NCBI GenBank assembly: GCA_017626135.1
Contig: JAGAJI010000067.1
Location: forward strand, 1 to 54,173
Direction of reading: 5' to 3'
Length of the DNA stretch: 54,173 bases
Source: Clostridia bacterium
GTDB lineage: Bacteria > Bacillota > Clostridia > Christensenellales > Borkfalkiaceae
Shown here: one piece after another, positions 1 through 7,746 of the stretch
Layout: every line of letters begins with the position of its first letter
How positions within the stretch are numbered: position 1 is the first letter of the stretch
Translations under genes and position numbers: made by a program
Notes under the pieces: model-generated
The model's input: the letters and a program-made list of their open reading frames with translations, nothing else
Told to the model about the DNA's origin: nothing
The model's database searches: none

Positions 1-1299
1 ATATACGTAGACTACTACGTAATCCGTTCCCAAGCCGAACATGGAAACTCTGTCCCCATTCTCATCTACCGCTCTATCGATTTCGATATAAGTTGCATTT
101 GCACGATAGAACAGTTTATCATCGCTGTTATCAGGCGTTGCCAACTTGAATTCACGCTTTTCACCGCACTTGTTGCAGTTTGCATCCAAATCGTCATCAT
201 AAGCGTGTCCTTCCGCCTTAACGACTTCCTGTGCTACGATAACTTCACCGCAAACGGAGCAATGTTTACCTTCCGTCTTACCATCCGTCGTACACGTTGC
301 TTCTACCGCCGCATCAATCACTTCATTATGATTTACGCAAATGCTTATATTACATACGTCACACTTTCCGTCCTGAGGAGCTTCGTCCTTATGACCTTTC
401 GCGGGAATAACTTCCTGAGGAACGCTTTCACCACATACGGAGCACTTCTTACCTTCCGTCAAACCAGTTTCCGTACAGGTTGCATCATAACCGGGGGTAA
501 TTACGTCTGTATGACCTTTTGCAGGAATTTCTTCCTGTGCCACGGTAACTTCACCGCAAATAAGACATTTCTTACCATCCGTCAAACCTGCTTCCGTACA
601 AGTTGCATCATAACCTTCTACTACTTCTTCCATATGCACGTGTTCGGACAATACATCGAAAATATATGCGTCAAGGTTACCCATATTGATAAACATTTTA
701 ATTTCGTAGTCGACATTTGCCTCTACGTTAAATTCCGCAATTTTAAGCGTTGCTAGATTCCAATAATAGGTTTCAGGATTCTTTGCTGTACCCGTTCCTT
801 TGGGTACTTCAGCATCCAAAAATCTCATCGGCTTGCCATTCATTAAAGCACCGGGAATATATTGAAGGATGCTACCGCCGCTTGCATTTGCAAATGAAAG
901 GCTGAGCGATACAATTGCATCCTTGTCAGATTTTATCGTGAACGTTTGATAACCGCCGGGTGCAATATGTCCAAGTCCGGTTACGTGCGGCCAAACTTCA
1001 ATTTCAACTGCGCCAGCGTCATCGGGAACCAAGTTTTCAATAGACAAGTCTTCTGCTTCAAGTCTATAGCTTGTTTCCTCTTCCGTAATAAGTACGTCGT
1101 AGTGTTTTTCAGGTTCCTCCGGCTTGTCCCCTGGTTTGGAAGAATCAGGCACGTCGGGGGTATTTCCCAACAACTGGTCGAAATAGTTTCCACCGATGTT
1201 AATCATGGCATTTACTGCATCTTCATACACAAAGAATGCAGCACCGGCAAACACAACCAACGATAAAAGAAATACAAGTAGTGTTTTTTTCATCATCAT
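1..1299 (-). CDS. Secreted/surface protein with cysteine-pair repeats (partial, runs off the window)
   Basis: The open frame covers 433 codons and continues past base 1. Three consecutive ATG codons (1299, 1296, 1293) follow an AGGAG site; the outer one is annotated, but 1296 gives better spacing. Residues about 4-22 form a hydrophobic signal or anchor segment, followed by a Pro/Glu/Lys-rich linker. Residues about 75-220 begin with a YRLEAEDL stretch reminiscent of family 6/35 carbohydrate-binding modules. From about residue 225 come three repeats with the pattern ATCTE-GLT-GKKC-x2-CGE ending in PAKGH, plus odd CxxC pairs. Such repeats are common in large extracellular proteins of gut Clostridia; I infer surface location and metal- or disulfide-stabilised repeats. 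The specific function is unknown. Inference rests on composition and motif recall only. Confidence 0.75.
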   Translation of the reverse strand, partial: MMMKKTLLVFLLSLVVFAGAAFFVYEDAVNAMINIGGNYFDQLLGNTPDVPDSSKPGDKPEEPEKHYDVLITEEETSYRLEAEDLSIENLVPDDAGAVEIEVWPHVTGLGHIAPGGYQTFTIKSDKDAIVSLSLSFANASGGSILQYIPGALMNGKPMRFLDAEVPKGTGTAKNPETYYWNLATLKIAEFNVEANVDYEIKMFINMGNLDAYIFDVLSEHVHMEEVVEGYDATCTEAGLTDGKKCLICGEVTVAQEEIPAKGHTDVITPGYDATCTETGLTEGKKCSVCGESVPQEVIPAKGHKDEAPQDGKCDVCNISICVNHNEVIDAAVEATCTTDGKTEGKHCSVCGEVIVAQEVVKAEGHAYDDDLDANCNKCGEKREFKLATPDNSDDKLFYRANATYIEIDRAVDENGDRVSMFGLGTDYVVVYVY

Positions 1300-1463
1300 A
1301 AATCTCCTTTTTTTGATTTATTTTATATTTAATACCTTGTCGTTTTTTACGTCTTTGTTCCAACCGCACGTGGTTACTTCAACGTATATCCGAAAGATTA
1401 TTAACCGAAAAAAATGTTCATTATAGATAGCAACAAACTAACATTTTTTATTTCTCTATGTTA

Positions 1464-1491
1464 ATTTTATCACAAACTTTCGGTTTGTAAA
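1464..1491 (-). promoter_or_regulatory. Promoter of the cysteine-repeat surface protein with an internal palindrome
   Basis: On the minus strand TTTACA (1486-1491) is separated by 16 bases from TAAAAT (1464-1469). The spacer carries the inverted repeat ACAAAC-5-GTTTGT (1472-1488), placed where a repressor would block polymerase. About 160 bases of AT-rich untranslated leader separate this promoter from the start codon; I see no gene in 1300-1586. Confidence 0.5.
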
Positions 1492-1586
1492 GGTAATTTT
1501 GTTCCCAAAATATATACTTTTATTCACACTTTTATGAAGAATTAAAAAAATTGATCCTTCTTTTGGTTTTTTTATAAAGGAAATTT

Positions 1587-1622
1587 GGTGATTTGTCAAA
1601 CTAAGTGCAACACTTTTTAAGA
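1587..1622. repeat. IS30 3'-end sequence, 36 bp, present again inverted at 34361-34396
   Basis: These 36 bases cover the last codons and downstream end of the IS30-type transposase remnant. An exact inverted copy of all 36 bases lies at 34361-34396, next to the AraC-type gene. The likely explanation is that this is a terminal region of the insertion sequence, left behind at two places. Confidence 0.65.
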
Positions 1623-1925
1623 AAAAGTTCAAATAAATCTATAGGTTTTTGAAAATTAAGAACCTTTTTCGGTCTGGCGTTCATTAACGCCAGATTTTTT
1701 TCGAGCGTTTTGGGAGAAACGCGAGAAAGATTTCGTCCTTTGGGATAAAATTCTCTCAACAGTCCGTTTGGGTTTTCGTTTGTTCCTTTTTGCCAAGCAC
1801 AATACGGATCGGCAAAGTACATCTGACAACCTAACGCCTTTTCTATTTCTCGCCAGCTTGCAAACTCTGAACCTCTGTCGCAAGTGATCGTTTTTACTGC
1901 CCCTTTCGGTAGTTGGGATAAGAGA
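1601..1925 (-). pseudogene. IS30-family transposase, C-terminal remnant
   Basis: The minus-strand frame reads LLSQLPKGAVKTITCDRGSE, then FADPYCAWQKGTNENPNG and LLREFYPKG, and stops at 1601. This is the end of the DDE catalytic core of IS30-type transposases: the second Asp sits in the TCDRGSEF stretch and the catalytic Glu in the GTNENPNG stretch. About 105 residues remain of an expected 300-350. The N-terminal helix-turn-helix and first Asp are missing. The frame breaks at about 1920-1930, exactly where a plus-strand fragment of another gene begins, so this is a deletion junction and the element cannot move by itself. Confidence 0.85.
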
Positions 1926-2106
1926 TAATTTTTCGGGTTCCAATTTGTATGAATTGAAAATCCCTAATATTGATTCACAGGGGCAAAAAAATCTCGTATC
2001 AAGCGTTAATAAAATGCTTAAAAAAATCAAAAAACATTCTCAAGCGATAGAACAAGACATTACTTCCATTAATGCTTTGCTTAGTAATTTTGAAGATTCA
2101 AATTAA
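1921..2106 (+). pseudogene. Restriction-modification specificity (S) subunit, C-terminal remnant
   Basis: The plus-strand frame starts without a start codon at the junction with the IS30 remnant and reads about 61 residues, including NLYELKIPNIDSQGQ followed by a lysine-rich helix and a terminal coiled-coil-like stretch. The pattern of an IP-motif, a Q-rich turn and then a long helix is typical of the conserved region after a target-recognition domain in type I HsdS proteins and of related N6-methylase partners. Only the last helix survives. No HsdM or HsdR gene is present in the window. Identification rests on pattern recognition, so it is tentative. Confidence 0.5.
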
Positions 2107-2168
2107 TACTGGACTTTCTCCCTCTTTTGTGGTATGTTGTGTGTTACCCAACAGAAAGGAGTATTAAA

Positions 2169-2219
2169 ATGATCGACAGAAGAACAAAAAATGCGGAGAT
2201 ATTCCGCGACACAGAATGA
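2169..2219 (+). pseudogene. Truncated start of an unidentified gene (16 codons)
   Basis: A good ribosome binding site (AAAGGAG, about 2155-2161) precedes an ATG and 16 codons reading MIDRRTKNAEIFRDTE before a stop. The signals look like a genuine gene start, but the frame closes almost at once, so this is probably the 5' stub of a gene removed by deletion. The first residues recall the N-terminus of macrodomain/PARG-like proteins (TIGR02452), but that is a weak guess. Together with the two neighbouring remnants it shows that 1.6-2.3 kb is a decayed accessory segment. Confidence 0.3.
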
Positions 2220-2292
2220 TGGTACACTCCTTCGGGTGTGTCTTTCATCGTCGGCTGCGAATCTCATTTAACAACACGCTAACAAAATAACA

Positions 2293-2323
2293 AAAGGGAT
2301 AGGTTCATACGAGCCTATCCCTT
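2293..2323 (-). terminator. Terminator of the DUF4143 ATPase gene
   Basis: AAAGGGATAGG pairs with CCTATCCCTTT across a 10-base loop, followed on the minus strand by a T-rich tract. It lies 20 bases after the stop codon of the ATPase gene. Confidence 0.75.
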
Positions 2324-2342
2324 TCGTTACTTAATTAAGATA

Positions 2343-3644
2343 TTATGATTCCAAACTATCCTTATCAAGCAAAAACTCTTTAACACCCATCATGACGTAT
2401 CCCTTTTCATCGCGACGGGGTTTCATACTTTTTTCAACGACAATAATCTTTTTGAAAGAATCCATAGTTTTATCAAAAGAAGCAGTTTCCTGTTCATATT
2501 TTGCTTGATCAGGAAGCGCATATGCAGATTGAATATAGTATTTTTTACTTCCAAGCGTAGCGATAAAATCAATCTCAAGTTGAATGCGAGTTTCTTTGCC
2601 TTGCACATCTCTTTCGCGTGACTCTACCATACCAACGTCTACTTGGTAGCCTCTATAACGAAGCTCGTTATAGATGATATTCTCCATAATATGAGTGCCT
2701 TCAATTTGTCTAAAATTCAGGCGAGCATTGCGAAGTCCAATATCTTCGAAATATATTTTATACGGAGTACCGATATATTTTCTGCCTTTGACGTTATAAC
2801 GTTTTACACGAGTCAGCATAAAAGCATCTTCCATATGCGTAATGTAACGATCCACAGTAGCCTCACAAATTTTACTTCCGTGAATAGTGTTCATAGTGTT
2901 GGCGATATTTCGAGGATTGGTTAAGGATGAAACACCGGAAGCAACAACATCAAGAACTTCTCCTATGGTTATCTCATCTTGTAAACCATAACGATTTTTG
3001 ATATCTCTCAAATAAAGATTTTGCATTTGAGAAATAAGATAATTTGATTTTTGTTCTTCAGTTGCCATCAGTGCAACCGCAGGCAATCCGCCATAGATAG
3101 AATAGTCGTCAAACGCCTCGCTTTTTTCTCCGCCTTTGAATGCATAATACTCCGAAAACGAAAGCGGAAGGACATGAACTTCATCGCCTCTACCTTCAAA
3201 CTCAGTCAAAATATCTTTTGATAGAAATTTAGAATTACTGCCAGTAACATACACGTCAAGATTGCTTTTGCGAAGAAATCCGTTCATGACCGATTCAAAT
3301 GCGCCAAGCTTTTGCACCTCATCAAGCAAAATATAGTGAATCTCTTGATCTGCGATTTGAGGCTGCAACCAATTCAAAAATTTAGTGGGATCGACTTTTC
3401 TATCCTCGCGGTCATTATCAAGGACAATAGGATCTTCGCCGATTTTTATTAGATCATCAGCTGAGTCAAAGGCAAACTTGATAATATGGTCATCGCTGAT
3501 ACCTTCTGAAATTAAATGATTATAAAACAAAGTATTGAGCAGATATGATTTGCCGCTTCTGCGAATACCAGTAATAACCTTAATAAAGCCATTATGTTTT
3601 CTAACAATAAGCCTATTCAAATAAATATCTCTTCTAATCTCCAT
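2343..3644 (-). CDS. AAA+ ATPase with DUF4143 domain
   Basis: The 433-residue protein begins MEIRRDIYLNRLI and carries a Walker A motif GIRRSGKS near residue 25, an arginine-rich motif typical of this ATPase group. A Walker B-like strand IHYILLDEVQ lies near residue 105 and a TGSNSKFLS sensor-1 region follows. The C-terminal half matches the DUF4143 layout: a winged-helix-like region and a nuclease-like EIDFIATLGSKKYYIQSAYA segment. The family is frequent, often in many copies, in gut Firmicutes and Bacteroidetes, and its role is not established. A longer start at 3656 (MVVI prefix) is possible, but the GGTGG site at about 3649-3653 suits the ATG at 3644. The gene is monocistronic, with its own promoter and terminator. 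Confidence 0.85.
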   Translation of the reverse strand: MEIRRDIYLNRLIVRKHNGFIKVITGIRRSGKSYLLNTLFYNHLISEGISDDHIIKFAFDSADDLIKIGEDPIVLDNDREDRKVDPTKFLNWLQPQIADQEIHYILLDEVQKLGAFESVMNGFLRKSNLDVYVTGSNSKFLSKDILTEFEGRGDEVHVLPLSFSEYYAFKGGEKSEAFDDYSIYGGLPAVALMATEEQKSNYLISQMQNLYLRDIKNRYGLQDEITIGEVLDVVASGVSSLTNPRNIANTMNTIHGSKICEATVDRYITHMEDAFMLTRVKRYNVKGRKYIGTPYKIYFEDIGLRNARLNFRQIEGTHIMENIIYNELRYRGYQVDVGMVESRERDVQGKETRIQLEIDFIATLGSKKYYIQSAYALPDQAKYEQETASFDKTMDSFKKIIVVEKSMKPRRDEKGYVMMGVKEFLLDKDSLES

Positions 3645-3654
3645 AATAACCACC

Positions 3655-3692
3655 ATCTAATATTTTCGCCGCAAACGGCATTTTTATTAGAT
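3655..3692. promoter_or_regulatory. Palindromic element A, between promoter and start of the ATPase gene
   Basis: A 38-base inverted repeat has arms ATCTAATA and TATTAGAT and an inner GCCG-CAAA-CGGC stem. It overlaps the upstream alternative start codon. It nearly duplicates element B at 3731-3766. It could be an operator or, in RNA, a leader hairpin that hides the ribosome binding site. Confidence 0.7.
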
Positions 3693-3694
3693 AC

Positions 3695-3723
3695 ATTATA
3701 CACGATTCATTCTAAAAATGCAA
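3695..3723 (-). promoter_or_regulatory. Promoter of the DUF4143 ATPase gene
   Basis: On the minus strand TTGCAT (3718-3723) is followed after 17 bases by TATAAT (3695-3700). The promoter sits exactly between the two palindromic elements A and B. Confidence 0.7.
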
Positions 3724-3730
3724 CAGTTTC

Positions 3731-3766
3731 ATCTAATATTTTTGCCGCAAACGGCATTTTTATTAT
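3731..3766. promoter_or_regulatory. Palindromic element B, upstream of the ATPase promoter
   Basis: This copy matches element A over its first 36 bases, apart from one C/T difference in the spacer, and carries the same TGCCG-CAAA-CGGCA stem. It lies directly upstream of the -35 box, so the promoter is bracketed by two near-identical sites about 76 bases apart. The rest of 3767-3885 holds no recognisable gene. Confidence 0.65.
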
Positions 3767-3885
3767 TTTGAACATCGATATTTAAATCATTTTGTCGATT
3801 TTGGATTACACGAATTATTTTCCCATGATAATAACATCTTCTAAAAATCCCTTTTCAACATAATTTCTACTTTCCTAAATGTTGT

Positions 3886-5589
3886 TTAATTGTTTTTGTC
3901 GAAAGTAATTGTAACCGTTGTGCCGACACCGATTTCACTTTCAATGGAAAGTTCGGCATTATACAAAGCACAAATATGTTTTACGATTGCAAGACCTAAT
4001 CCCGTACCGCCCGTCTTTTTAGAGCGTGATTTATCTACACGATAAAATCTTTCACAAAGGCGTGGGATATTCTCTTTTTCAATACCAATTCCCGTATCGG
4101 CTACGGTTATTTTTATTTCTTTTTCGTCTTCGCTTATTTCAACGGTAATTTTGCCGTTTTCCACGTTGTAGTGGATTGCGTTTGAGCAAAGATTTTCAAC
4201 CACTTCAAAAATCTTTTTATTATCTGCTAAAACCGTTCCCGCGCCTTTTACTTCCAAAGTTATATTTTTCTTCTTTAATTCAGAAGCAAGTTCCAAAGCA
4301 ACTTCATCCGCAACGGCTTTCACGTCAACGGGAGTGTGAATCATATCAATATCTTCACCGTTTTCAAGTTTGCTGAGTTTAAGCATATCAGATATAAGCG
4401 AAGCAAGGCGCAAACTTTCTTTGTGTATTCTATCTACTTGCTTTTTAGAGCCGTCGTCAAGCGTTTCTTTGGCAAGCAATAATTCCGACAAGCCTTGCAT
4501 AACCGCTACGGGCGTTTTGAGTTCGTGCGAAGCGTTCGCAAAGAAGTCGCTCTTTTGTTTTGCGATCACCTTTTGACTGGTAATATCCGTAATAATCACG
4601 ATAGAATATACGTTATCGCTTTGGCTATCTACCTTGCGTATGACCACCGACAATTCTTTGCCCTTATAGGTGTATTCCGAAGCGTAATTCTCGCCAAGAT
4701 GACGGGCGATTTTCTCACAAAGGGGTAAATCGTCGATAAGGTAAATAAAGTCCTTGCCCGTAACGTTTTCGGTGGAATCAAAAATAGTAGAAATGCTCTT
4801 GTTTACGAAGATAATCTTCTTTTGTTCGTCGATAGCAACGATGCCTTGCGACACGTTTTCAAGCACCGTATTCAGCTTATTATGTTCTTCTTGTACCCTT
4901 TGGATATGGATAGCGGTATTTGCGTTAAGTTCGTTAATTTGATTAAGAACGGAATAGAGTTCAGGTTCGCCCGAATCCGTTTTGATAGGAATATAATTCC
5001 CTGCATTTAAGCTACGCAAGCTATCGCCGACCTCGGTGATTTTGCCCGATATTTTATTAGACAACACGTTGGAAATAACGATGGAAGCAATTAAGCACAC
5101 CACCAAAACGACAATCAAAATGGGAAGAGCAACCCCTAAATATCCGTTGATTTGACTGCTTTTCACGGCTAAACGCAAAACAATTTCCGTGCCGTCCGCA
5201 AGCTCCGTTTTCAAAGCGTAATACGTCATATTGCAATCGAACGTTTCGGAATATCTTTCTACCGTTTCGGGCTTTCCGTTTAGTGCGTTTTTAACTTCTT
5301 CACGGTCAATGTGGTTTTCAAGTGGGGATTTCGTGTCGCTCTCAAAAAGCACGTTCCCGTCTAAATCCATAATCGTTACGCGGAAAACATCGTCGTTTTC
5401 ATAACGGGAAAAATTGTCAAAATCGTCGGTGTTTTGCACGAGCGAGCAAGCAAGCTCCGTTTCTTCCGCAAGACGTTCTTTCATCATTTCTTTTGCATTG
5501 ACGTTTACGGCAACGATACCGAAAATAAACATCACAAGAACGGAAAGAAAGGTAAGTGCAAGGATTTGCAATAAAGTTTTCTTTTTCAT
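3886..5589 (-). CDS. phoR: Phosphate-responsive sensor histidine kinase PhoR
   Basis: The 567-residue protein is an inner-membrane histidine kinase. One transmembrane helix lies at residues about 7-28, an extracytoplasmic sensor domain up to about 150, and a second helix at about 153-178. HAMP-like and PAS regions follow (ENVSQGIVAIDEQKKIIFVN). The phosphoacceptor is in SHELKTPV, near residue 355. The ATPase domain shows an N-box (ENLCSNAIHY), DTGIGI and GGTGLGLAI. PhoR phosphorylates PhoP when phosphate is scarce. It is the last gene of the pst-pho operon and directly abuts phoP (start at 5589, phoP stop at 5590). No clear terminator is visible in 3786-3885. Confidence 0.9.
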   Translation of the reverse strand: MKKKTLLQILALTFLSVLVMFIFGIVAVNVNAKEMMKERLAEETELACSLVQNTDDFDNFSRYENDDVFRVTIMDLDGNVLFESDTKSPLENHIDREEVKNALNGKPETVERYSETFDCNMTYYALKTELADGTEIVLRLAVKSSQINGYLGVALPILIVVLVVCLIASIVISNVLSNKISGKITEVGDSLRSLNAGNYIPIKTDSGEPELYSVLNQINELNANTAIHIQRVQEEHNKLNTVLENVSQGIVAIDEQKKIIFVNKSISTIFDSTENVTGKDFIYLIDDLPLCEKIARHLGENYASEYTYKGKELSVVIRKVDSQSDNVYSIVIITDITSQKVIAKQKSDFFANASHELKTPVAVMQGLSELLLAKETLDDGSKKQVDRIHKESLRLASLISDMLKLSKLENGEDIDMIHTPVDVKAVADEVALELASELKKKNITLEVKGAGTVLADNKKIFEVVENLCSNAIHYNVENGKITVEISEDEKEIKITVADTGIGIEKENIPRLCERFYRVDKSRSKKTGGTGLGLAIVKHICALYNAELSIESEIGVGTTVTITFDKNN

Positions 5590-6255
5590 TTATTTATTTT
5601 CAAACCGATACCCGATACCGCGAACGGTAACGATACAGTCCTTTCCTCCTGCTTCCCGTATTTTTTCGCGAAGAGCCGCAATGTGAATATCGAGCGTTCT
5701 CGTTTCGCCCATATAATCTTCGCCCCAAACCTCACGGAACAGTTCTTCACGCTCTACGGTAACGCCTGCTTTCCCAATAAGCAATTTCAAGAGCTTAAAT
5801 TCCTTCATCGTAAGCCCTAAATCCTTATCGTTATAAAATGCCTTATATACGTTGTTATCAATCGAGAATCCGCCCGAATTCGTTATGTAAAGTTTTGCTC
5901 GGCGTAAATTGGTTTTTACGCGCGCTAAAAGTTCAAGCACCGAAAAGGGCTTTGCCATATAATCGTCCGCGCCTTTGTTCAAGCCCTTTACAAAACTGAT
6001 TTCGTCCGACTTTGCGCTAACACAAATGACGGGGATTTTTTCGTCTATTTCACGAATTTTTGTTAAAATCGTAAATCCGTCCATAATCGGTAGCATAATA
6101 TCAAGAATTACAAGGTCGGGCTTTTTAACATTGAACACGTCAAAAAAGTCCTTGCCGTTTTCAAAGATTTTCGTTTCGTAATTTTCTTCAAACGCGCCTT
6201 CGTAAACTTCTTGCATACCTTCGTCGTCTTCAACGATATAAATAAGTTCTTTCAT
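5590..6255 (-). CDS. phoP: Phosphate response regulator PhoP/PhoB (OmpR family)
   Basis: This 221-residue response regulator has an acidic pocket (EDDEG near the start), the phosphorylated Asp in LVILDIMLPIMDGF and a conserved Lys in MAKPFSVLELLARV. A C-terminal OmpR-type winged helix follows (REVWGEDYMGETRTLDIHIAALREKI). PhoP binds direct repeats of TTAACA-like hexamers 11 bases apart; such repeats are present before pstS. Its start overlaps the phoU stop by one base, which suggests translational coupling. Placing the regulators at the end of the transport operon makes the system self-amplifying. Confidence 0.92.
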   Translation of the reverse strand: MKELIYIVEDDEGMQEVYEGAFEENYETKIFENGKDFFDVFNVKKPDLVILDIMLPIMDGFTILTKIREIDEKIPVICVSAKSDEISFVKGLNKGADDYMAKPFSVLELLARVKTNLRRAKLYITNSGGFSIDNNVYKAFYNDKDLGLTMKEFKLLKLLIGKAGVTVEREELFREVWGEDYMGETRTLDIHIAALREKIREAGGKDCIVTVRGIGYRFENK

Positions 6256-6908
6256 TAGAATTTTTGGTGTACTCCCGTTTCATTATATTTTGTCCACTCG
6301 CATACGTTTACCGCGTGGTCGCCGATACGCTCTAAATACTTTGCAACCATCATAAGCTCAATGGCTTGGTCGCCGTTTTTTCCGTCTTTTTTAATAAGTT
6401 CTATCAAATCGTTTTTAACGGCTAAAAACATCTCGTCCATTTCGTCGTCAAGTTTAATCACTTCGTCCGCAAGGGATTCGTTATTATTGATAAACGAGTT
6501 TACGCTTTCTCTAACCATTTTCACGGCAAGATTGCCCATAGCGGTAATGTGCGTAAGTTTTTTGATATATTTTTCGCCCGGCATAGTGTAAACCAAATCG
6601 CCGATATCGCTTGCTTGGTCGCCAAAGCGTTCGATATCCGTGATCATTTTGAGCGCGGTGGAAACTTCACGAAAATCCTTTGCGACGGGTTGTTGTTTCA
6701 AAAGGATTCTCATACAGCGTTTTTCGATATCCATTTCGTATTCGTCCACACGCTTATCCATTTGACCGATACTTTTCCCAAGCTCTCTATCACGGTTGAC
6801 AAGCGCTGTAATCGCATTTTCTATCATTTGCTCAGTAAGACGGCACATTTCCACAAGCTCCGTCTTCAGGCTTGCAAGTTCTTCTTCAAATATTTTTCTA
6901 ATCGACAT
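6255..6908 (-). CDS. phoU: Phosphate transport system regulator PhoU
   Basis: The 217-residue protein is predicted all-helical, with two PhoU repeats. Each contains the metal-binding-like E/D-rich signature, seen in ITDIERFGDQASDIGD near residues 88-103 and YLERIGDHAVNVCEW near 190. PhoU couples the Pst transporter state to PhoR and represses the regulon when phosphate is plentiful. The gene lies between pstB and phoP, as expected. The ATG at 6908 follows a GGAGT site. Confidence 0.93.
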   Translation of the reverse strand: MSIRKIFEEELASLKTELVEMCRLTEQMIENAITALVNRDRELGKSIGQMDKRVDEYEMDIEKRCMRILLKQQPVAKDFREVSTALKMITDIERFGDQASDIGDLVYTMPGEKYIKKLTHITAMGNLAVKMVRESVNSFINNNESLADEVIKLDDEMDEMFLAVKNDLIELIKKDGKNGDQAIELMMVAKYLERIGDHAVNVCEWTKYNETGVHQKF

Positions 6909-6966
6909 AATCGTTACTCCTTAATTATACTGTTTTTTAAGTAAAAAAGCAAACGCTTTTTTGGTA

Positions 6967-7746
6967 TCAACCGAATCTGCCCGTAATATAACGTTCGGTG
7001 CGCTCATCTTTGGGAGAAGTGAAAATATCGTCGGTACTGCCGTATTCGACAAGTTCGCCAAGAAGGAAGAATGCCGTTTTGTCGGCGATACGGGTAGCCT
7101 GTTGCATATTATGCGTGACGATTACGATGGTCAAATCCTTTTTCAATTCTTCCATAAGTTCTTCAATTTTACCCGTAGAAATAGGATCGAGTGCGCTCGT
7201 TGGCTCGTCCATAAGTAGTATTTTAGGATTTGCAGCCAAAGAACGAGCAATGCAAAGTCGTTGTTGTTGACCGCCCGAAAGCCCTAAAGCCGATTTGTTC
7301 AATCTATCTTTAAGTTCGTCCCACATAGCCGCTTGGCGCAAAGATTTTTCTACGATTTCGTCCAAGTCCGCATGCTTGGTAATACCAAACGTTCTTGGAC
7401 CATAAGCGATATTATCGTAAACACTCATCGGGAACGGATTCGGCTTTTGAAATACCATACCAACGTTTTTGCGAAGTTCGTTTACGTCGATTTTGCCGTA
7501 AATATCCGTTTCGCCAACGTAAAATTCACCTTCTATTTTGCAACCGTCCACCAAATCGTTCATACGGTTAAAGCATTTCAAAAAAGTCGATTTACCACAA
7601 CCCGATGGACCGATAAATGCGGTAACCTGCTTTTCAGGGATTTCTACGCTTATATTTTTAAGGGCTTGGAAATCGCCATACCAAAGATTAGCGTTTCTAA
7701 CGGATATATTTTGCCCGTATTCGTTTATTTCTTTTATCTTCTTCAT
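6967..7746 (-). CDS. pstB: Phosphate ABC transporter ATP-binding protein PstB
   Basis: The 259-residue ATPase contains Walker [10 protein letters not shown] (near residue 48), the ABC signature LSGGQQQRL, Walker [13 protein letters not shown] and the switch histidine in [10 protein letters not shown]. It powers high-affinity phosphate import together with PstS and the PstC/PstA permease. Its ATG overlaps the stop codon of the fused permease gene (TAATG), implying translational coupling. Confidence 0.95.
   Translation of the reverse strand: MKKIKEINEYGQNISVRNANLWYGDFQALKNISVEIPEKQVTAFIGPSGCGKSTFLKCFNRMNDLVDGCKIEGEFYVGETDIYGKIDVNELRKNVGMVFQKPNPFPMSVYDNIAYGPRTFGITKHADLDEIVEKSLRQAAMWDELKDRLNKSALGLSGGQQQRLCIARSLAANPKILLMDEPTSALDPISTGKIEELMEELKKDLTIVIVTHNMQQATRIADKTAFFLLGELVEYGSTDDIFTSPKDERTERYITGRFG

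Noticed and set aside
205..756. Plus-strand 183-codon frame at the left end
   Set aside because: It is the complement of the cysteine-repeat protein, whose signal peptide, repeats and promoter on the minus strand are convincing.
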